Shown: positions 43,575-55,994, counted from the stretch's first letter. The stretch is 64,000 nt of DNA from Echiichthys vipera (GCA_963691815.1 OY829659.1:15321679-15385678), one strand, 5' to 3'. A program made the numbers and translations. The notes: a model not told the origin generated them from the letters alone.

Positions 43575-44244
43575 CAATCTTCTAAAAACAATAGAGGATT
43601 CCTGATGGCTGTCAATTACTGAAAGAAACAGGATCAGAGAGGAGTAACATCCGAAATGATGAACATGTGATTCACAAGCTAAAGAAATTTTGATTTTCAA
43701 AGGAAGATAATTAGCAAGCAACATTCTTAAAACAAGAGAGGAATCCTGTGACTGGCTGAAAGCAACGGGTTCAGACACCTTTTAGCACACATTGAAGGGC
43801 TATTGACTCATCACTGGGCTCTTTCCAGATGTTATTTTACTTTGATAGACAAGTTGTCGAGGAGTAACATCCGCAAAGATCCTGAAAGTAACACCTTTTA
43901 GCTTGTTGAGGAGTAACATCCGCAATGATTAACACGGTATTGACTCATCACTGGGCTCTTTCCAGATGTTATTTTACTTTGATAGACAAGTTGTCAAGGA
44001 GTAACATCCGCAAAGATCCTGAAAGTAACACCTTTTAGCTTGTTGAGGAGTAACATCGGCAATGATTAACATGTGATTGACAAGGTATTGACTCATCACT
44101 GGGCTCTTTCCAGATGTCATTTTACTTTGATAGACAGCTTGTCGAGGAGAAACATCCGAAAGATCCTGAAAGTAACACCTTTTAGCTTGTTGAGGAGTAA
44201 CATCTGACATGATGAACATGTGATTGTCAAGCTAAAGATGCATA

Positions 44245-44317
44245 CGAGCTAGCCAGGAGTCGAACCTAGAATCTTCTGATCCGTAGTCAGACGCGTTGTC
44301 CATTGCGCCACTAGCCC
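44245..44317 (-). tRNA. tRNA-Arg-ACG: tRNA-Arg(ACG), copy 24
   Basis: Consensus. Confidence 0.97.
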
Positions 44318-44351
44318 TACATTTGTCTTTTGCTTGGCGTGTTCTCGCGTG

Positions 44352-44405
44352 ACCGCATGCACCGCATGCACCGCATGCACCGCATGCACCGCATGCACCG
44401 CATGT
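44352..44405. repeat. 9-bp minisatellite, 6 copies
   Basis: In unit 24, intermediate length, ending CCGCATGTA followed by TCACCTGC. Confidence 0.95.
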
Positions 44406-44581
44406 ATCACCTGCAAACAGTCAAGGGCTTTTACTTTGTTGACAAGTGTGTGTGTAGAACGCCAGAGAAATGACTGATAGTGTCGGAAAATCCGAGGCTT
44501 CATGGAGAAATTTTAGCTCTAGTTTTCAAGTTTCAAAGTTAGGAAAAAGAAGCAGAGGAGTTAAAAGCAGCTTAGCACTGC

Positions 44582-44653
44582 TGCCGTGACCCGGATTCGA
44601 ACCGGGGTTGCTGCGGCCACAACACAGAGTACTAACCACTATACGATCACGGC
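44582..44653 (-). tRNA. tRNA-His-GTG: tRNA-His(GTG), copy 24
   Basis: Consensus; long flank. Confidence 0.97.
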
Positions 44654-45363
44654 CACTTGTCTTGCACCATGCCTGCCTCTGTCATAGCATATGTGCTGAG
44701 TAGTAACCTATCAACATTTTTATTTGTGTGGGTTTCCTCAATGATTTGTGACAAATGGCATGTCCATGGATGAAGTATCCAGCACAGCTGATTCTGTATA
44801 TTGTTAGAAATTTCGTTTTTCAAAGCAAGAAATTTAACAAGCAACATTCTAAAAACAATAGAGGATTCCTGATGGCTGTCAAATACTGAAAGAAACGGGA
44901 TCAGAGAGGAGTAACATCCGAAATGATGAACATGTGATTCACAAGCTAAAGAAATTTTGATTTTCAAAGGAAGATAATTAGCAAGCAACATTCTTAAAAC
45001 AAGAGAGGAATCCTGTGACTGGCTGAAAGCAACGGGTTCAGACACCTTTTAGCACACATTGAAGGGCTATTGACTCATCACTGGGCTCTTTCCAGATGTT
45101 ATTTTACTTTGATAGACAAGTTGTCGAGGAGTAACATCCGCAAAGATCCTGAAAGTAACACCTTTTAGCTTGTTGAGGAGTAACATCCGCAATGATTAAC
45201 AAGGTATTGACTCATCACTGGGCTCTTTCCAGATGTCATTTTACTTTGATAGACAGCTTGTCGAGGAGTAACATCCGAAAGAACCTGAAAGTAACACCTT
45301 TTAGCTTGTTGAGGAGTAACATCTGACATGATGAACATGTGATTGTCAAGCTAAAGATGCATA

Positions 45364-45436
45364 CGAGCTAGCCAGGAGTTGAACCTAGAATCTTCTGATC
45401 CGTAGTCAGACGCGTTGTCCATTGCGCCACTAGCCC
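45364..45436 (-). tRNA. tRNA-Arg-ACG: tRNA-Arg(ACG), copy 25, A57 variant
   Basis: B box reads GGTTCAACTCC (45380). The fold is intact, but a key B-box base is changed. Confidence 0.94.
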
Positions 45437-45664
45437 TACATTTGTCTTTTGCTTGGCGTGTTCTCGCGTGACCGCATGCACCGCATGCATCACATGCAAA
45501 CAGTCAAGGGCTTTTACTTTGTTGACAAGTGTGTGTGTAGAACGCCAGAGAAATGACTGATAGTGTCGGAAAATCCGAGGCTTCATGGAGAAATTTTAGC
45601 TCTAGTTTTCAAGTTTCAAAGTTAGGAAAAAGAAGCAGAGGAGTTAAAAGCAGCTTAGCACTGC

Positions 45665-45736
45665 TGCCGTGACCCGGATTCGAACCGGGGTTGCTGCGGC
45701 CACAACACAGAGTACTAACCACTATACGATCACGGC
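45665..45736 (-). tRNA. tRNA-His-GTG: tRNA-His(GTG), copy 25
   Basis: Consensus; short flank. Confidence 0.97.
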
Positions 45737-46413
45737 CAATCTTCTAAAAACAATAGAGGATTCCTGATGGCTGTCAATTACTGAAAGAAACAGGATCAGA
45801 GAGGAGTAACATCCGAAATGATGAACATGTGATTCACAAGCTAAAGAAATTTTGATTTTCAAAGGAAGATAATTAGCAAGCAACATTCTTAAAACAAGAG
45901 AGGATTTCTGATAGCTGTGACTGGCTGAAAGCAACGGGTTCAGACACCTTTTAGCACACATTGAAGGGCTATTGACTCATCACTGGGCTCTTTCCAGATG
46001 TTATTTTACTTTGATAGACAAGTTGTCGAGGAGTAACATCCGCAAAGATCCTGAAAGTAACACCTTTTAGCTTGTTGAGGAGTAACATCCGCAAAGATTA
46101 ACAAGGTATTGACTCATCACTGGGCTCTTTCCAGATGTCATTTTACTTTGATAGACAGCTTGTCGAGGAGTAACATCCGCAAAGATCCTGAAAGTAACAC
46201 CTTTTAGCTTGTTGAGGAGTAACATCGGCAATGATTAACATGTGATTGACAAGGTATTGACTCATCACTGGGCTCTTTCCAGATGTCATTTTACTTTGAT
46301 AGACAGCTTGTCGAGGAGTAACATCTGAAAGATCCTGAAAGTAACACCTTTTAACTTGTTGAGGAGTAACATCTGACATGATGAACATGTGATTGTCAAG
46401 CTAAAGATGCATA

Positions 46414-46486
46414 CGAGCTAGCCAGGAGTCGAACCTAGAATCTTCTGATCCGTAGTCAGACGCGTTGTCCATTGCGCCACTAGCCC
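46414..46486 (-). tRNA. tRNA-Arg-ACG: tRNA-Arg(ACG), copy 26
   Basis: Consensus body. Only 110 bp separate it from tRNA-His here, because the minisatellite and about 118 bp of spacer are deleted. Confidence 0.97.
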
Positions 46487-46596
46487 TACTGATAGTGTCG
46501 GAAAATCCGAGGCTTCATGGAGAAATTTTAGCTCTAGTTTTCAAGTTTCAAAGTTAGGAAAAAGAAGCAGAGGAGTTAAAAGCAGCTTAGCACTGC

Positions 46597-46668
46597 TGCC
46601 GTGACCCGGATTCGAACCGGGGTTGCTGCGGCCACAACACAGAGTACTAACCACTATACGATCACGGC
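46597..46668 (-). tRNA. tRNA-His-GTG: tRNA-His(GTG), copy 26
   Basis: Consensus; short flank. Confidence 0.97.
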
Positions 46669-47337
46669 CAATCTTCTAAAAACAATAGAGGATTCCTGAT
46701 GGCTGTCAATTACTGAAAGAAACAGGATCAGAGAGGAGTAACATCCGAAATGATGAACATGTGATTCACAAGCTAAAGAAATTTTGATTTTCAAAGGAAG
46801 ATAATTAGCAAGCAACATTCTTAAAACAAGAGAGGAATCCTGTGACTGGCTGAAAGCAACGGGTTCAGACACCTTTTAGCACACATTGAAGGGCTATTGA
46901 CTCATCACTGGGCTCTTTCCAGATGTTATTTTACTTTGATAGACAAGTTGTCGAGGAGTAACATCCGCAAAGATCCTGAAAGTAACACCTTTTAGCTTGT
47001 TGAGGAGTAACATCCGCAATGATTAACAAGGTATTGACTCATCACTGGGCTCTTTCCAGATGTCATTTTACTTTGATAGACAGCTTGTCGAGGAGTAACA
47101 TCCGAAAGAACCTGAAAGTAACACCTTTTAGCTTGTTGAGGAGTAACATCTGACATGATGAACATGTGATTGTCAAGGTATTGACTCATCACTGGGCTCT
47201 TTCCAGATGTCATTTTACTTTGATAGACAGCTTGTCGAGGAGTAACATCCGAAAGATCCTGAAAGTAACACCTTTTAGCTTGTTGAGGAGTAACATCTGA
47301 CATGATGAACATGTGATTGTCAAGCTAAAGATGCATA

Positions 47338-47410
47338 CGAGCTAGCCAGGAGTCGAACCTAGAATCTTCTGATCCGTAGTCAGACGCGTTGTCCATTGCG
47401 CCACTAGCCC
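47338..47410 (-). tRNA. tRNA-Arg-ACG: tRNA-Arg(ACG), copy 27
   Basis: Consensus. Confidence 0.97.
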
Positions 47411-47665
47411 TACATTTGTCTTTTGCTTGGCGTGTTCTCGCGTGACCGCATGCACCGCATGCACCGCATGCACCGCATGCACCGCATGTATCACCTGCAA
47501 ACAGTCAAGGGCTTTTACTTTGTTGACAAGTGTGTGTGTAGAACGCCAGAGAAATGACTGATAGTGTCGGAAAATCCGAGGCTTCATGGAGAAATTTTAG
47601 CTCTAGTTTTCAAGTTTCAAAGTTAGGAAAAAGAAGCAGAGGAGTTAAAAGCAGCTTAGCACTGC

Positions 47666-47737
47666 TGCCGTGACCCGGATTCGAACCGGGGTTGCTGCGG
47701 CCACAACACAGAGTACTAACCACTATACGATCACGGC
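47666..47737 (-). tRNA. tRNA-His-GTG: tRNA-His(GTG), copy 27
   Basis: Consensus; short flank. Confidence 0.97.
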
Positions 47738-48259
47738 CAATCTTCTAAAAACAATAGAGGATTCCTGATGGCTGTCAATTACTGAAAGAAACAGGATCAG
47801 AGAGGAGTAACATCCGAAATGATGAACATGTGATTCACAAGCTAAAGAAATTTTGATTTTCAAAGGAAGATAATTAGCAAGCAACATTCTTAAAACAAGA
47901 GAGGAATCCTGTGACTGGCTGAAAGCAACGGGTTCAGACACCTTTTAGCACACATTGAAGGGCTATTGACTCATCACTGGGCTCTTTCCAGATGTTATTT
48001 TACTTTGATAGACAAGTTGTCGAGGAGTAACATCCGCAAAGATCCTGAAAGTAACACCTTTTAGCTTGTTGAGGAGTAACATCCGCAATGATTAACAAGG
48101 TATTGACTCATCACTGGGCTCTTTCCAGATGTCATTTTACTTTGATAGACAGCTTGTCGAGGAGTAACATCCGAAAGAACCTGAAAGTAACACCTTTTAG
48201 CTTGTTGAGGAGTAACATCTGACATGATGAACATGTGATTGTCAAGCTAAAGATGCATA

Positions 48260-48332
48260 CGAGCTAGCCAGGAGTCGAACCTAGAATCTTCTGATCCGTA
48301 GTCAGACGCGTTGTCCATTGCGCCACTAGCCC
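48260..48332 (-). tRNA. tRNA-Arg-ACG: tRNA-Arg(ACG), copy 28
   Basis: Consensus. Confidence 0.97.
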
Positions 48333-48560
48333 TACATTTGTCTTTTGCTTGGCGTGTTCTCGCGTGACCGCATGAACCGCATGCATCACATGCAAACAGT
48401 CAAGGGCTTTTACTTTGTTGACAAGTGTGTGTGTAGAACGCCAGAGAAATGACTGATAGTGTCGGAAAATCCGAGGCTTCATGGAGAAATTTTAGCTCTA
48501 GTTTTCAAGTTTCAAAGTTAGGAAAAAGAAGCAGAGGAGTTAAAAGCAGCTTAGCACTGC

Positions 48561-48632
48561 TGCCGTGACCCGGATTCGAACCGGGGTTGCTGCGGCCACA
48601 ACACAGAGTACTAACCACTATACGATCACGGC
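48561..48632 (-). tRNA. tRNA-His-GTG: tRNA-His(GTG), copy 28
   Basis: Consensus; short flank. Confidence 0.97.
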
Positions 48633-49302
48633 CAATCTTCTAAAAACAATAGAGGATTCCTGATGGCTGTCAATTACTGAAAGAAACAGGATCAGAGAGG
48701 AGTAACATCCGAAATGATGAACATGTGATTCACAAGCTAAAGAAATTTTGATTTTCAAAGGAAGATAATTAGCAAGCAACATTCTTAAAACAAGAGAGGA
48801 ATCCTGTGACTGGCTGAAAGCAACGGGTTCAGACACCTTTTAGCACACATTGAAGGGCTATTGACTCATCACTGGGCTCTTTCCAGATGTTATTTTACTT
48901 TGATAGACAAGTTGTCGAGGAGTAACATCCGCAAAGATCCTGAAAGTAACACCTTTTAGCTTGTTGAGGAGTAACATCCGCAATGATTAACACGGTATTG
49001 ACTCATCACTGGGCTCTTTCCAGATGTTATTTTACTTTGATAGACAAGTTGTCAAGGAGTAACATCCGCAAAGATCCTGAAAGTAACACCTTTTAGCTTG
49101 TTGAGGAGTAACATCGGCAATGATTAACATGTGATTGACAAGGTATTGACTCATCACTGGGCTCTTTCCAGATGTCATTTTACTTTGATAGACAGCTTGT
49201 CGAGGAGTAACATCCGAAAGATCCTGAAAGTAACACCTTTTAGCTTGTTGAGGAGTAACATCTGACATGATGAACATGTGATTGTCAAGCTAAAGATGCA
49301 TA

Positions 49303-49375
49303 CGAGCTAGCCAGGAGTCGAACCTAGAATCTTCTGATCCGTAGTCAGACGCGTTGTCCATTGCGCCACTAGCCC
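49303..49375 (-). tRNA. tRNA-Arg-ACG: tRNA-Arg(ACG), copy 29
   Basis: Consensus; preceded in transcription sense by the 12-copy minisatellite. Confidence 0.97.
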
Positions 49376-49410
49376 TACATTTGTCTTTTGCTTGGCGTGT
49401 TCTCGCGTGA

Positions 49411-49518
49411 CCGCATGCACCGCATGCACCGCATGCACCGCATGCACCGCATGCACCGCATGCACCGCATGCACCGCATGCACCGCATGCACCGCATGCA
49501 CCGCATGCACCGCATGTA
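49411..49518. repeat. expanded 9-bp minisatellite (CCGCATGCA)12
   Basis: Twelve 9-bp copies, the last one CCGCATGTA, between tRNA-Arg and tRNA-His of unit 29. Most units have two copies. Confidence 0.97.
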
Positions 49519-49693
49519 TCACCTGCAAACAGTCAAGGGCTTTTACTTTGTTGACAAGTGTGTGTGTAGAACGCCAGAGAAATGACTGATAGTGTCGGAA
49601 AATCCGAGGCTTCATGGAGAAATTTTAGCTCTAGTTTTCAAGTTTCAAAGTTAGGAAAAAGAAGCAGAGGAGTTAAAAGCAGCTTAGCACTGC

Positions 49694-49765
49694 TGCCGTG
49701 ACCCGGATTCGAACCGGGGTTGCTGCGGCCACAACACAGAGTACTAACCACTATACGATCACGGC
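49694..49765 (-). tRNA. tRNA-His-GTG: tRNA-His(GTG), copy 29
   Basis: Consensus; short flank. Confidence 0.97.
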
Positions 49766-50434
49766 CAATCTTCTAAAAACAATAGAGGATTCCTGATGGC
49801 TGTCAATTACTGAAAGAAACGGGATCAGAGAGGAGTAACATCCGAAATGATGAACATGTGATTCACAAGCTAAAGAAATTTTGATTTTCAAAGGAAGATA
49901 ATTAGCAAGCAACATTCTTAAAACAAGAGAGGAATCCTGTGACTGGCTGAAAGCAACGGGTTCAGACACCTTTTAGCACACATTGAAGGGCTATTGACTC
50001 ATCACTGGGCTCTTTCCAGATGTTATTTTACTTTGATAGACAAGTTGTCGAGGAGTAACATCCGCAAAGATCCTGAAAGTAACACCTTTTAGCTTGTTGA
50101 GGAGTAACATCCGCAATGATTAACAAGGTATTGACTCATCACTGGGCTCTTTCCAGATGTCATTTTACTTTGATAGACAGCTTGTCGAGGAGTAACATCC
50201 GAAAGAACCTGAAAGTAACACCTTTTAGCTTGTTGAGGAGTAACATCTGACATGATGAACATGTGATTGTCAAGGTATTGACTCATCACTGGGCTCTTTC
50301 CAGATGTCATTTTACTTTGATAGACAGCTTGTCGAGGAGTAACATCCGAAAGATCCTGAAAGTAACACCTTTTAGCTTGTTGAGGAGTAACATCTGACAT
50401 GATGAACATGTGATTGTCAAGCTAAAGATGCATA

Positions 50435-50507
50435 CGAGCTAGCCAGGAGTCGAACCTAGAATCTTCTGATCCGTAGTCAGACGCGTTGTCCATTGCGCCA
50501 CTAGCCC
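50435..50507 (-). tRNA. tRNA-Arg-ACG: tRNA-Arg(ACG), copy 30
   Basis: Consensus. Confidence 0.97.
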
Positions 50508-50762
50508 TACATTTGTCTTTTGCTTGGCGTGTTCTCGCGTGACCGCATGCACCGCATGCACCGCATGCACCGCATGCACCGCATGTATCACCTGCAAACA
50601 GTCAAGGGCTTTTACTTTGTTGACAAGTGTGTGTGTAGAACGCCAGAGAAATGACTGATAGTGTCGGAAAATCCGAGGCTTCATGGAGAAATTTTAGCTC
50701 TAGTTTTCAAGTTTCAAAGTTAGGAAAAAGAAGCAGAGGAGTTAAAAGCAGCTTAGCACTGC

Positions 50763-50834
50763 TGCCGTGACCCGGATTCGAACCGGGGTTGCTGCGGCCA
50801 CAACACAGAGTACTAACCACTATACGATCACGGC
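50763..50834 (-). tRNA. tRNA-His-GTG: tRNA-His(GTG), copy 30
   Basis: Consensus; short flank. Confidence 0.97.
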
Positions 50835-51356
50835 CAATCTTCTAAAAACAATAGAGGATTCCTGATGGCTGTCAATTACTGAAAGAAACAGGATCAGAGA
50901 GGAGTAACATCCGAAATGATGAACATGTGATTCACAAGCTAAAGAAATTTTGATTTTCAAAGGAAGATAATTAGCAAGCAACATTCTTAAAACAAGAGAG
51001 GAATCCTGTGACTGGCTGAAAGCAACGGGTTCAGACACCTTTTAGCACACATTGAAGGGCTATTGACTCATCACTGGGCTCTTTCCAGATGTTATTTTAC
51101 TTTGATAGACAAGTTGTCGAGGAGTAACATCCGCAAAGATCCTGAAAGTAACACCTTTTAGCTTGTTGAGGAGTAACATCCGCAATGATTAACAAGGTAT
51201 TGACTCATCACTGGGCTCTTTCCAGATGTCATTTTACTTTGATAGACAGCTTGTCGAGGAGTAACATCCGAAAGAACCTGAAAGTAACACCTTTTAGCTT
51301 GTTGAGGAGTAACATCTGACATGATGAACATGTGATTGTCAAGCTAAAGATGCATA

Positions 51357-51429
51357 CGAGCTAGCCAGGAGTCGAACCTAGAATCTTCTGATCCGTAGTC
51401 AGACGCGTTGTCCATTGCGCCACTAGCCC
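51357..51429 (-). tRNA. tRNA-Arg-ACG: tRNA-Arg(ACG), copy 31
   Basis: Consensus. Confidence 0.97.
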
Positions 51430-51657
51430 TACATTTGTCTTTTGCTTGGCGTGTTCTCGCGTGACCGCATGAACCGCATGCATCACATGCAAACAGTCAA
51501 GGGCTTTTACTTTGTTGACAAGTGTGTGTGTAGAACGCCAGAGAAATGACTGATAGTGTCGGAAAATCCGAGGCTTCATGGAGAAATTTTAGCTCTAGTT
51601 TTCAAGTTTCAAAGTTAGGAAAAAGAAGCAGAGGAGTTAAAAGCAGCTTAGCACTGC

Positions 51658-51729
51658 TGCCGTGACCCGGATTCGAACCGGGGTTGCTGCGGCCACAACA
51701 CAGAGTACTAACCACTATACGATCACGGC
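51658..51729 (-). tRNA. tRNA-His-GTG: tRNA-His(GTG), copy 31
   Basis: Consensus; short flank. Confidence 0.97.
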
Positions 51730-52399
51730 CAATCTTCTAAAAACAATAGAGGATTCCTGATGGCTGTCAATTACTGAAAGAAACAGGATCAGAGAGGAGT
51801 AACATCCGAAATGATGAACATGTGATTCACAAGCTAAAGAAATTTTGATTTTCAAAGGAAGATAATTAGCAAGCAACATTCTTAAAACAAGAGAGGAATC
51901 CTGTGACTGGCTGAAAGCAACGGGTTCAGACACCTTTTAGCACACATTGAAGGGCTATTGACTCATCACTGGGCTCTTTCCAGATGTTATTTTACTTTGA
52001 TAGACAAGTTGTCGAGGAGTAACATCCGCAAAGATCCTGAAAGTAACACCTTTTAGCTTGTTGAGGAGTAACATCCGCAATGATTAACACGGTATTGACT
52101 CATCACTGGGCTCTTTCCAGATGTTATTTTACTTTGATAGACAAGTTGTCAAGGAGTAACATCCGCAAAGATCCTGAAAGTAACACCTTTTAGCTTGTTG
52201 AGGAGTAACATCGGCAATGATTAACATGTGATTGACAAGGTATTGACTCATCACTGGGCTCTTTCCAGATGTCATTTTACTTTGATAGACAGCTTGTCGA
52301 GGAGTAACATCCGAAAGATCCTGAAAGTAACACCTTTTAGCTTGTTGAGGAGTAACATCTGACATGATGAACATGTGATTGTCAAGCTAAAGATGCATA

Positions 52400-52472
52400 C
52401 GAGCTAGCCAGGAGTCGAACCTAGAATCTTCTGATCCGTAGTCAGACGCGTTGTCCATTGCGCCACTAGCCC
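52400..52472 (-). tRNA. tRNA-Arg-ACG: tRNA-Arg(ACG), copy 32
   Basis: Consensus. Confidence 0.97.
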
Positions 52473-52507
52473 TACATTTGTCTTTTGCTTGGCGTGTTCT
52501 CGCGTGA

Positions 52508-52606
52508 CCGCATGCACCGCATGCACCGCATGCACCGCATGCACCGCATGCACCGCATGCACCGCATGCACCGCATGCACCGCATGCACCGCATGCACCG
52601 CATGTA
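52508..52606. repeat. expanded 9-bp minisatellite, 11 copies
   Basis: Same position as in unit 29, ending CCGCATGTA. Confidence 0.97.
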
Positions 52607-52781
52607 TCACCTGCAAACAGTCAAGGGCTTTTACTTTGTTGACAAGTGTGTGTGTAGAACGCCAGAGAAATGACTGATAGTGTCGGAAAATCCGAGGCTT
52701 CATGGAGAAATTTTAGCTCTAGTTTTCAAGTTTCAAAGTTAGGAAAAAGAAGCAGAGGAGTTAAAAGCAGCTTAGCACTGC

Positions 52782-52853
52782 TGCCGTGACCCGGATTCGA
52801 ACCGGGGTTGCTGCGGCCACAACACAGAGTACTAACCACTATACGATCACGGC
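52782..52853 (-). tRNA. tRNA-His-GTG: tRNA-His(GTG), copy 32
   Basis: Consensus; short flank. Confidence 0.97.
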
Positions 52854-53522
52854 CAATCTTCTAAAAACAATAGAGGATTCCTGATGGCTGTCAATTACTG
52901 AAAGAAACAGGATCAGAGAGGAGTAACATCCGAAATGATGAACATGTGATTCACAAGCTAAAGAAATTTTGATTTTCAAAGGAAGATAATTAGCAAGCAA
53001 CATTCTTAAAACAAGAGAGGAATCCTGTGACTGGCTGAAAGCAACGGGTTCAGACACCTTTTAGCACACATTGAAGGGCTATTGACTCATCACTGGGCTC
53101 TTTCCAGATGTTATTTTACTTTGATAGACAAGTTGTCGAGGAGTAACATCCGCAAAGATCCTGAAAGTAACACCTTTTAGCTTGTTGAGGAGTAACATCC
53201 GCAATGATTAACAAGGTATTGACTCATCACTGGGCTCTTTCCAGATGTCATTTTACTTTGATAGACAGCTTGTCGAGGAGTAACATCCGAAAGAACCTGA
53301 AAGTAACACCTTTTAGCTTGTTGAGGAGTAACATCTGACATGATGAACATGTGATTGTCAAGGTATTGACTCATCACTGGGCTCTTTCCAGATGTCATTT
53401 TACTTTGATAGACAGCTTGTCGAGGAGTAACATCCGAAAGATCCTGAAAGTAACACCTTTTAGCTTGTTGAGGAGTAACATCTGACATGATGAACATGTG
53501 ATTGTCAAGCTAAAGATGCATA

Positions 53523-53595
53523 CGAGCTAGCCAGGAGTCGAACCTAGAATCTTCTGATCCGTAGTCAGACGCGTTGTCCATTGCGCCACTAGCCC
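53523..53595 (-). tRNA. tRNA-Arg-ACG: tRNA-Arg(ACG), copy 33
   Basis: Consensus. Confidence 0.97.
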
Positions 53596-53630
53596 TACAT
53601 TTGTCTTTTGCTTGGCGTGTTCTCGCGTGA

Positions 53631-53729
53631 CCGCATGCACCGCATGCACCGCATGCACCGCATGCACCGCATGCACCGCATGCACCGCATGCACCGCATG
53701 CACCGCATGCACCGCATGCACCGCATGTA
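53631..53729. repeat. expanded 9-bp minisatellite, 11 copies
   Basis: In unit 33, ending CCGCATGTA. The neighbouring related unit at 50,550 has only five copies. Confidence 0.97.
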
Positions 53730-53904
53730 TCACCTGCAAACAGTCAAGGGCTTTTACTTTGTTGACAAGTGTGTGTGTAGAACGCCAGAGAAATGACTGA
53801 TAGTGTCGGAAAATCCGAGGCTTCATGGAGAAATTTTAGCTCTAGTTTTCAAGTTTTAAAGTTAGGAAAAAGAAGCAGAGGAGTTAAAAGCAGCTTAGCA
53901 CTGC

Positions 53905-53976
53905 TGCCGTGACCCGGATTCGAACCGGGGTTGCTGCGGCCACAACACAGAGTACTAACCACTATACGATCACGGC
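53905..53976 (-). tRNA. tRNA-His-GTG: tRNA-His(GTG), copy 33
   Basis: Consensus; long flank. Confidence 0.97.
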
Positions 53977-54549
53977 CACTTGTCTTGCACCATGCCTGCC
54001 TCTGTCATAGCATATGTGCTGAGTAGTAACCTATCAACATTTTTATTTGTGTGGGTTTCCTCAATGATTTGTGACAAATGGCATGTCCATGGATGAAGTA
54101 TCCAGCACAGCTGATTCTGTATATTGTTAGAAATTTCGTTTTTCAAAGCAAGAAATTTAACAAGCAACATTCTAAAAACAATAGAGGATTCCTGATGGCT
54201 GTCAAATACTGAAAGAAACGGGATCAGAGAGGAGTAACATCCGAAATGATGAACATGTGATTCACAAGCTAAAGAAATTTCGATTTTCAAAGGAAGATAA
54301 TTAGCAAGCAACATTCTTAAAACAAGAGAGGAATCCTGTGACTGGCTGAAAGCAACGGGTTCAGACACCTTTTAGCACACATTGAAGGGCTATTGACTCA
54401 TCACTGGGCTCTTTCCAGATGTCATTTTACTTTGATAGACAGCTTGTCGAGGAGTAACATCCGAAAGAACCTGAAAGTAACACCTTTTAGCTTGTTGAGG
54501 AGTAACATCTGACATGATGAACATGTGATTGTCAAGCTAAAGATGCATA

Positions 54550-54622
54550 CGAGCTAGCCAGGAGTCGAACCTAGAATCTTCTGATCCGTAGTCAGACGCG
54601 TTGTCCATTGCGCCACTAGCCC
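54550..54622 (-). tRNA. tRNA-Arg-ACG: tRNA-Arg(ACG), copy 34
   Basis: Consensus. Confidence 0.97.
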
Positions 54623-54861
54623 TACATTTGTCTTTTGCTTGGCGTGTTGTCAGGTGACCGCATGCACCGCATGCACCGCATGCATCACATGCAAACAGTC
54701 AAGGGCTTTTACTTTGTTGACAAGTGTGTGTGTGTAGAACGCCAGAGAAATGACTGATAGTGTCGGAAAATCCGAGGCTTCATGGAGAAATTTTAGCTCT
54801 AGTTTTCAAGTTTCAAAGTTAGGAAAAAGAAGCAGAGGAGTTAAAAGCAGCTTAGCACTGC

Positions 54862-54933
54862 TGCCGTGACCCGGATTCGAACCGGGGTTGCTGCGGCCAC
54901 AACACAGAGTACTAACCACTATACGATCACGGC
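54862..54933 (-). tRNA. tRNA-His-GTG: tRNA-His(GTG), copy 34
   Basis: Consensus; short flank. Confidence 0.97.
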
Positions 54934-55603
54934 CAATCTTCTAAAAACAATAGAGGATTCCTGATGGCTGTCAATTACTGAAAGAAACAGGATCAGAGAG
55001 GAGTAACATCCGAAATGATGAACATGTGATTCACAAGCTAAAGAAATTTTGATTTTCAAAGGAAGATAATTAGCAAGCAACATTCTTAAAACAAGAGAGG
55101 AATCCTGTGACTGGCTGAAAGCAACGGGTTCAGACACCTTTTAGCACACATTGAAGGGCTATTGACTCATCACTGGGCTCTTTCCAGATGTTATTTTACT
55201 TTGATAGACAAGTTGTCGAGGAGTAACATCCGCAAAGATCCTGAAAGTAACACCTTTTAGCTTGTTGAGGAGTAACATCCGCAATGATTAACAAGGTATT
55301 GACTCATCACTGGGCTCTTTCCAGATGTCATTGTACTTTGATAGACAGCTTGTCGAGGAGTAACATCCGAAAGAACCTGAAAGTAACACCTTTTAGCTTG
55401 TTGAGGAGTAACATCGGCAATGATTAACATGTGATTGACAAGGTATTGACTCATCACTGGGCTCTTTCCAGATGTCATTTTACTTTGATAGACAACTTGT
55501 CGAGGAGTAACATCCGCAAAGATCCTGAAAGTAACACCTTTTAGCTTGTTGAGGAGTAACATCTGACATGATGAACATGTGATTGTCAAGCTAAAGATGC
55601 ATA

Positions 55604-55676
55604 CGAGCTAGCCAGGAGTCGAACCTAGAATCTTCTGATCCGTAGTCAGACGCGTTGTCCATTGCGCCACTAGCCC
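55604..55676 (-). tRNA. tRNA-Arg-ACG: tRNA-Arg(ACG), copy 35
   Basis: Consensus. Confidence 0.97.
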
Positions 55677-55711
55677 TACATTTGTCTTTTGCTTGGCGTG
55701 TTCTCGCGTGA

Positions 55712-55819
55712 CTGCATGCACCGCATGCACCGCATGCACCGCATGCACCGCATGCACCGCATGCACCGCATGCACCGCATGCACCGCATGCACCGCATGC
55801 ACCGCATGCACCGCATGTA
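55712..55819. repeat. expanded 9-bp minisatellite, 12 copies
   Basis: In unit 35; first copy is CTGCATGCA, last CCGCATGTA. Confidence 0.97.
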
Positions 55820-55994
55820 TCACCTGCAAACAGTCAAGGGCTTTTACTTTGTTGACAAGTGTGTGTGTAGAACGCCAGAGAAATGACTGATAGTGTCGGA
55901 AAATCCGAGGCTTCATGGAGAAATTTTAGCTCTAGTTTTCAAGTTTCAAAGTTAGGAAAAAGAAGCAGAGGAGTTAAAAGCAGCTTAGCACTGC

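Larger units (their letters stand above)
46640..49400. repeat. 3.1-kb higher-order block, copy 1
   Basis: Three tRNA pairs that recur with an offset of 3,097 bp (e.g. Arg genes 47338, 48260, 49303 against 50435, 51357, 52400). The block includes a distinctive unit with a doubled spacer sub-repeat at about 47,000-47,310. Confidence 0.85.
49740..52500. repeat. 3.1-kb higher-order block, copy 2
   Basis: Second copy of the 3,097-bp block; differs by minisatellite length and a few single bases (e.g. GAAACGGGATC at about 49,815 against GAAACAGGATC). A partial third copy follows at about 52,830-53,600 (offset 3,088). A related block pair at 40,373-41,840 and 43,560-45,045 has an offset near 3,187. 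Confidence 0.85.

Noticed and set aside
49411..49518. CRISPR-like array
   Set aside because: The repeat is 9 bp, head to tail with no spacers, in a eukaryotic intron; it is a minisatellite.
49388..49589. Open frames with Met-His-Arg or Thr-Ala-Cys repeats
   Set aside because: Direct translation of the 9-bp minisatellite; the length simply follows copy number.
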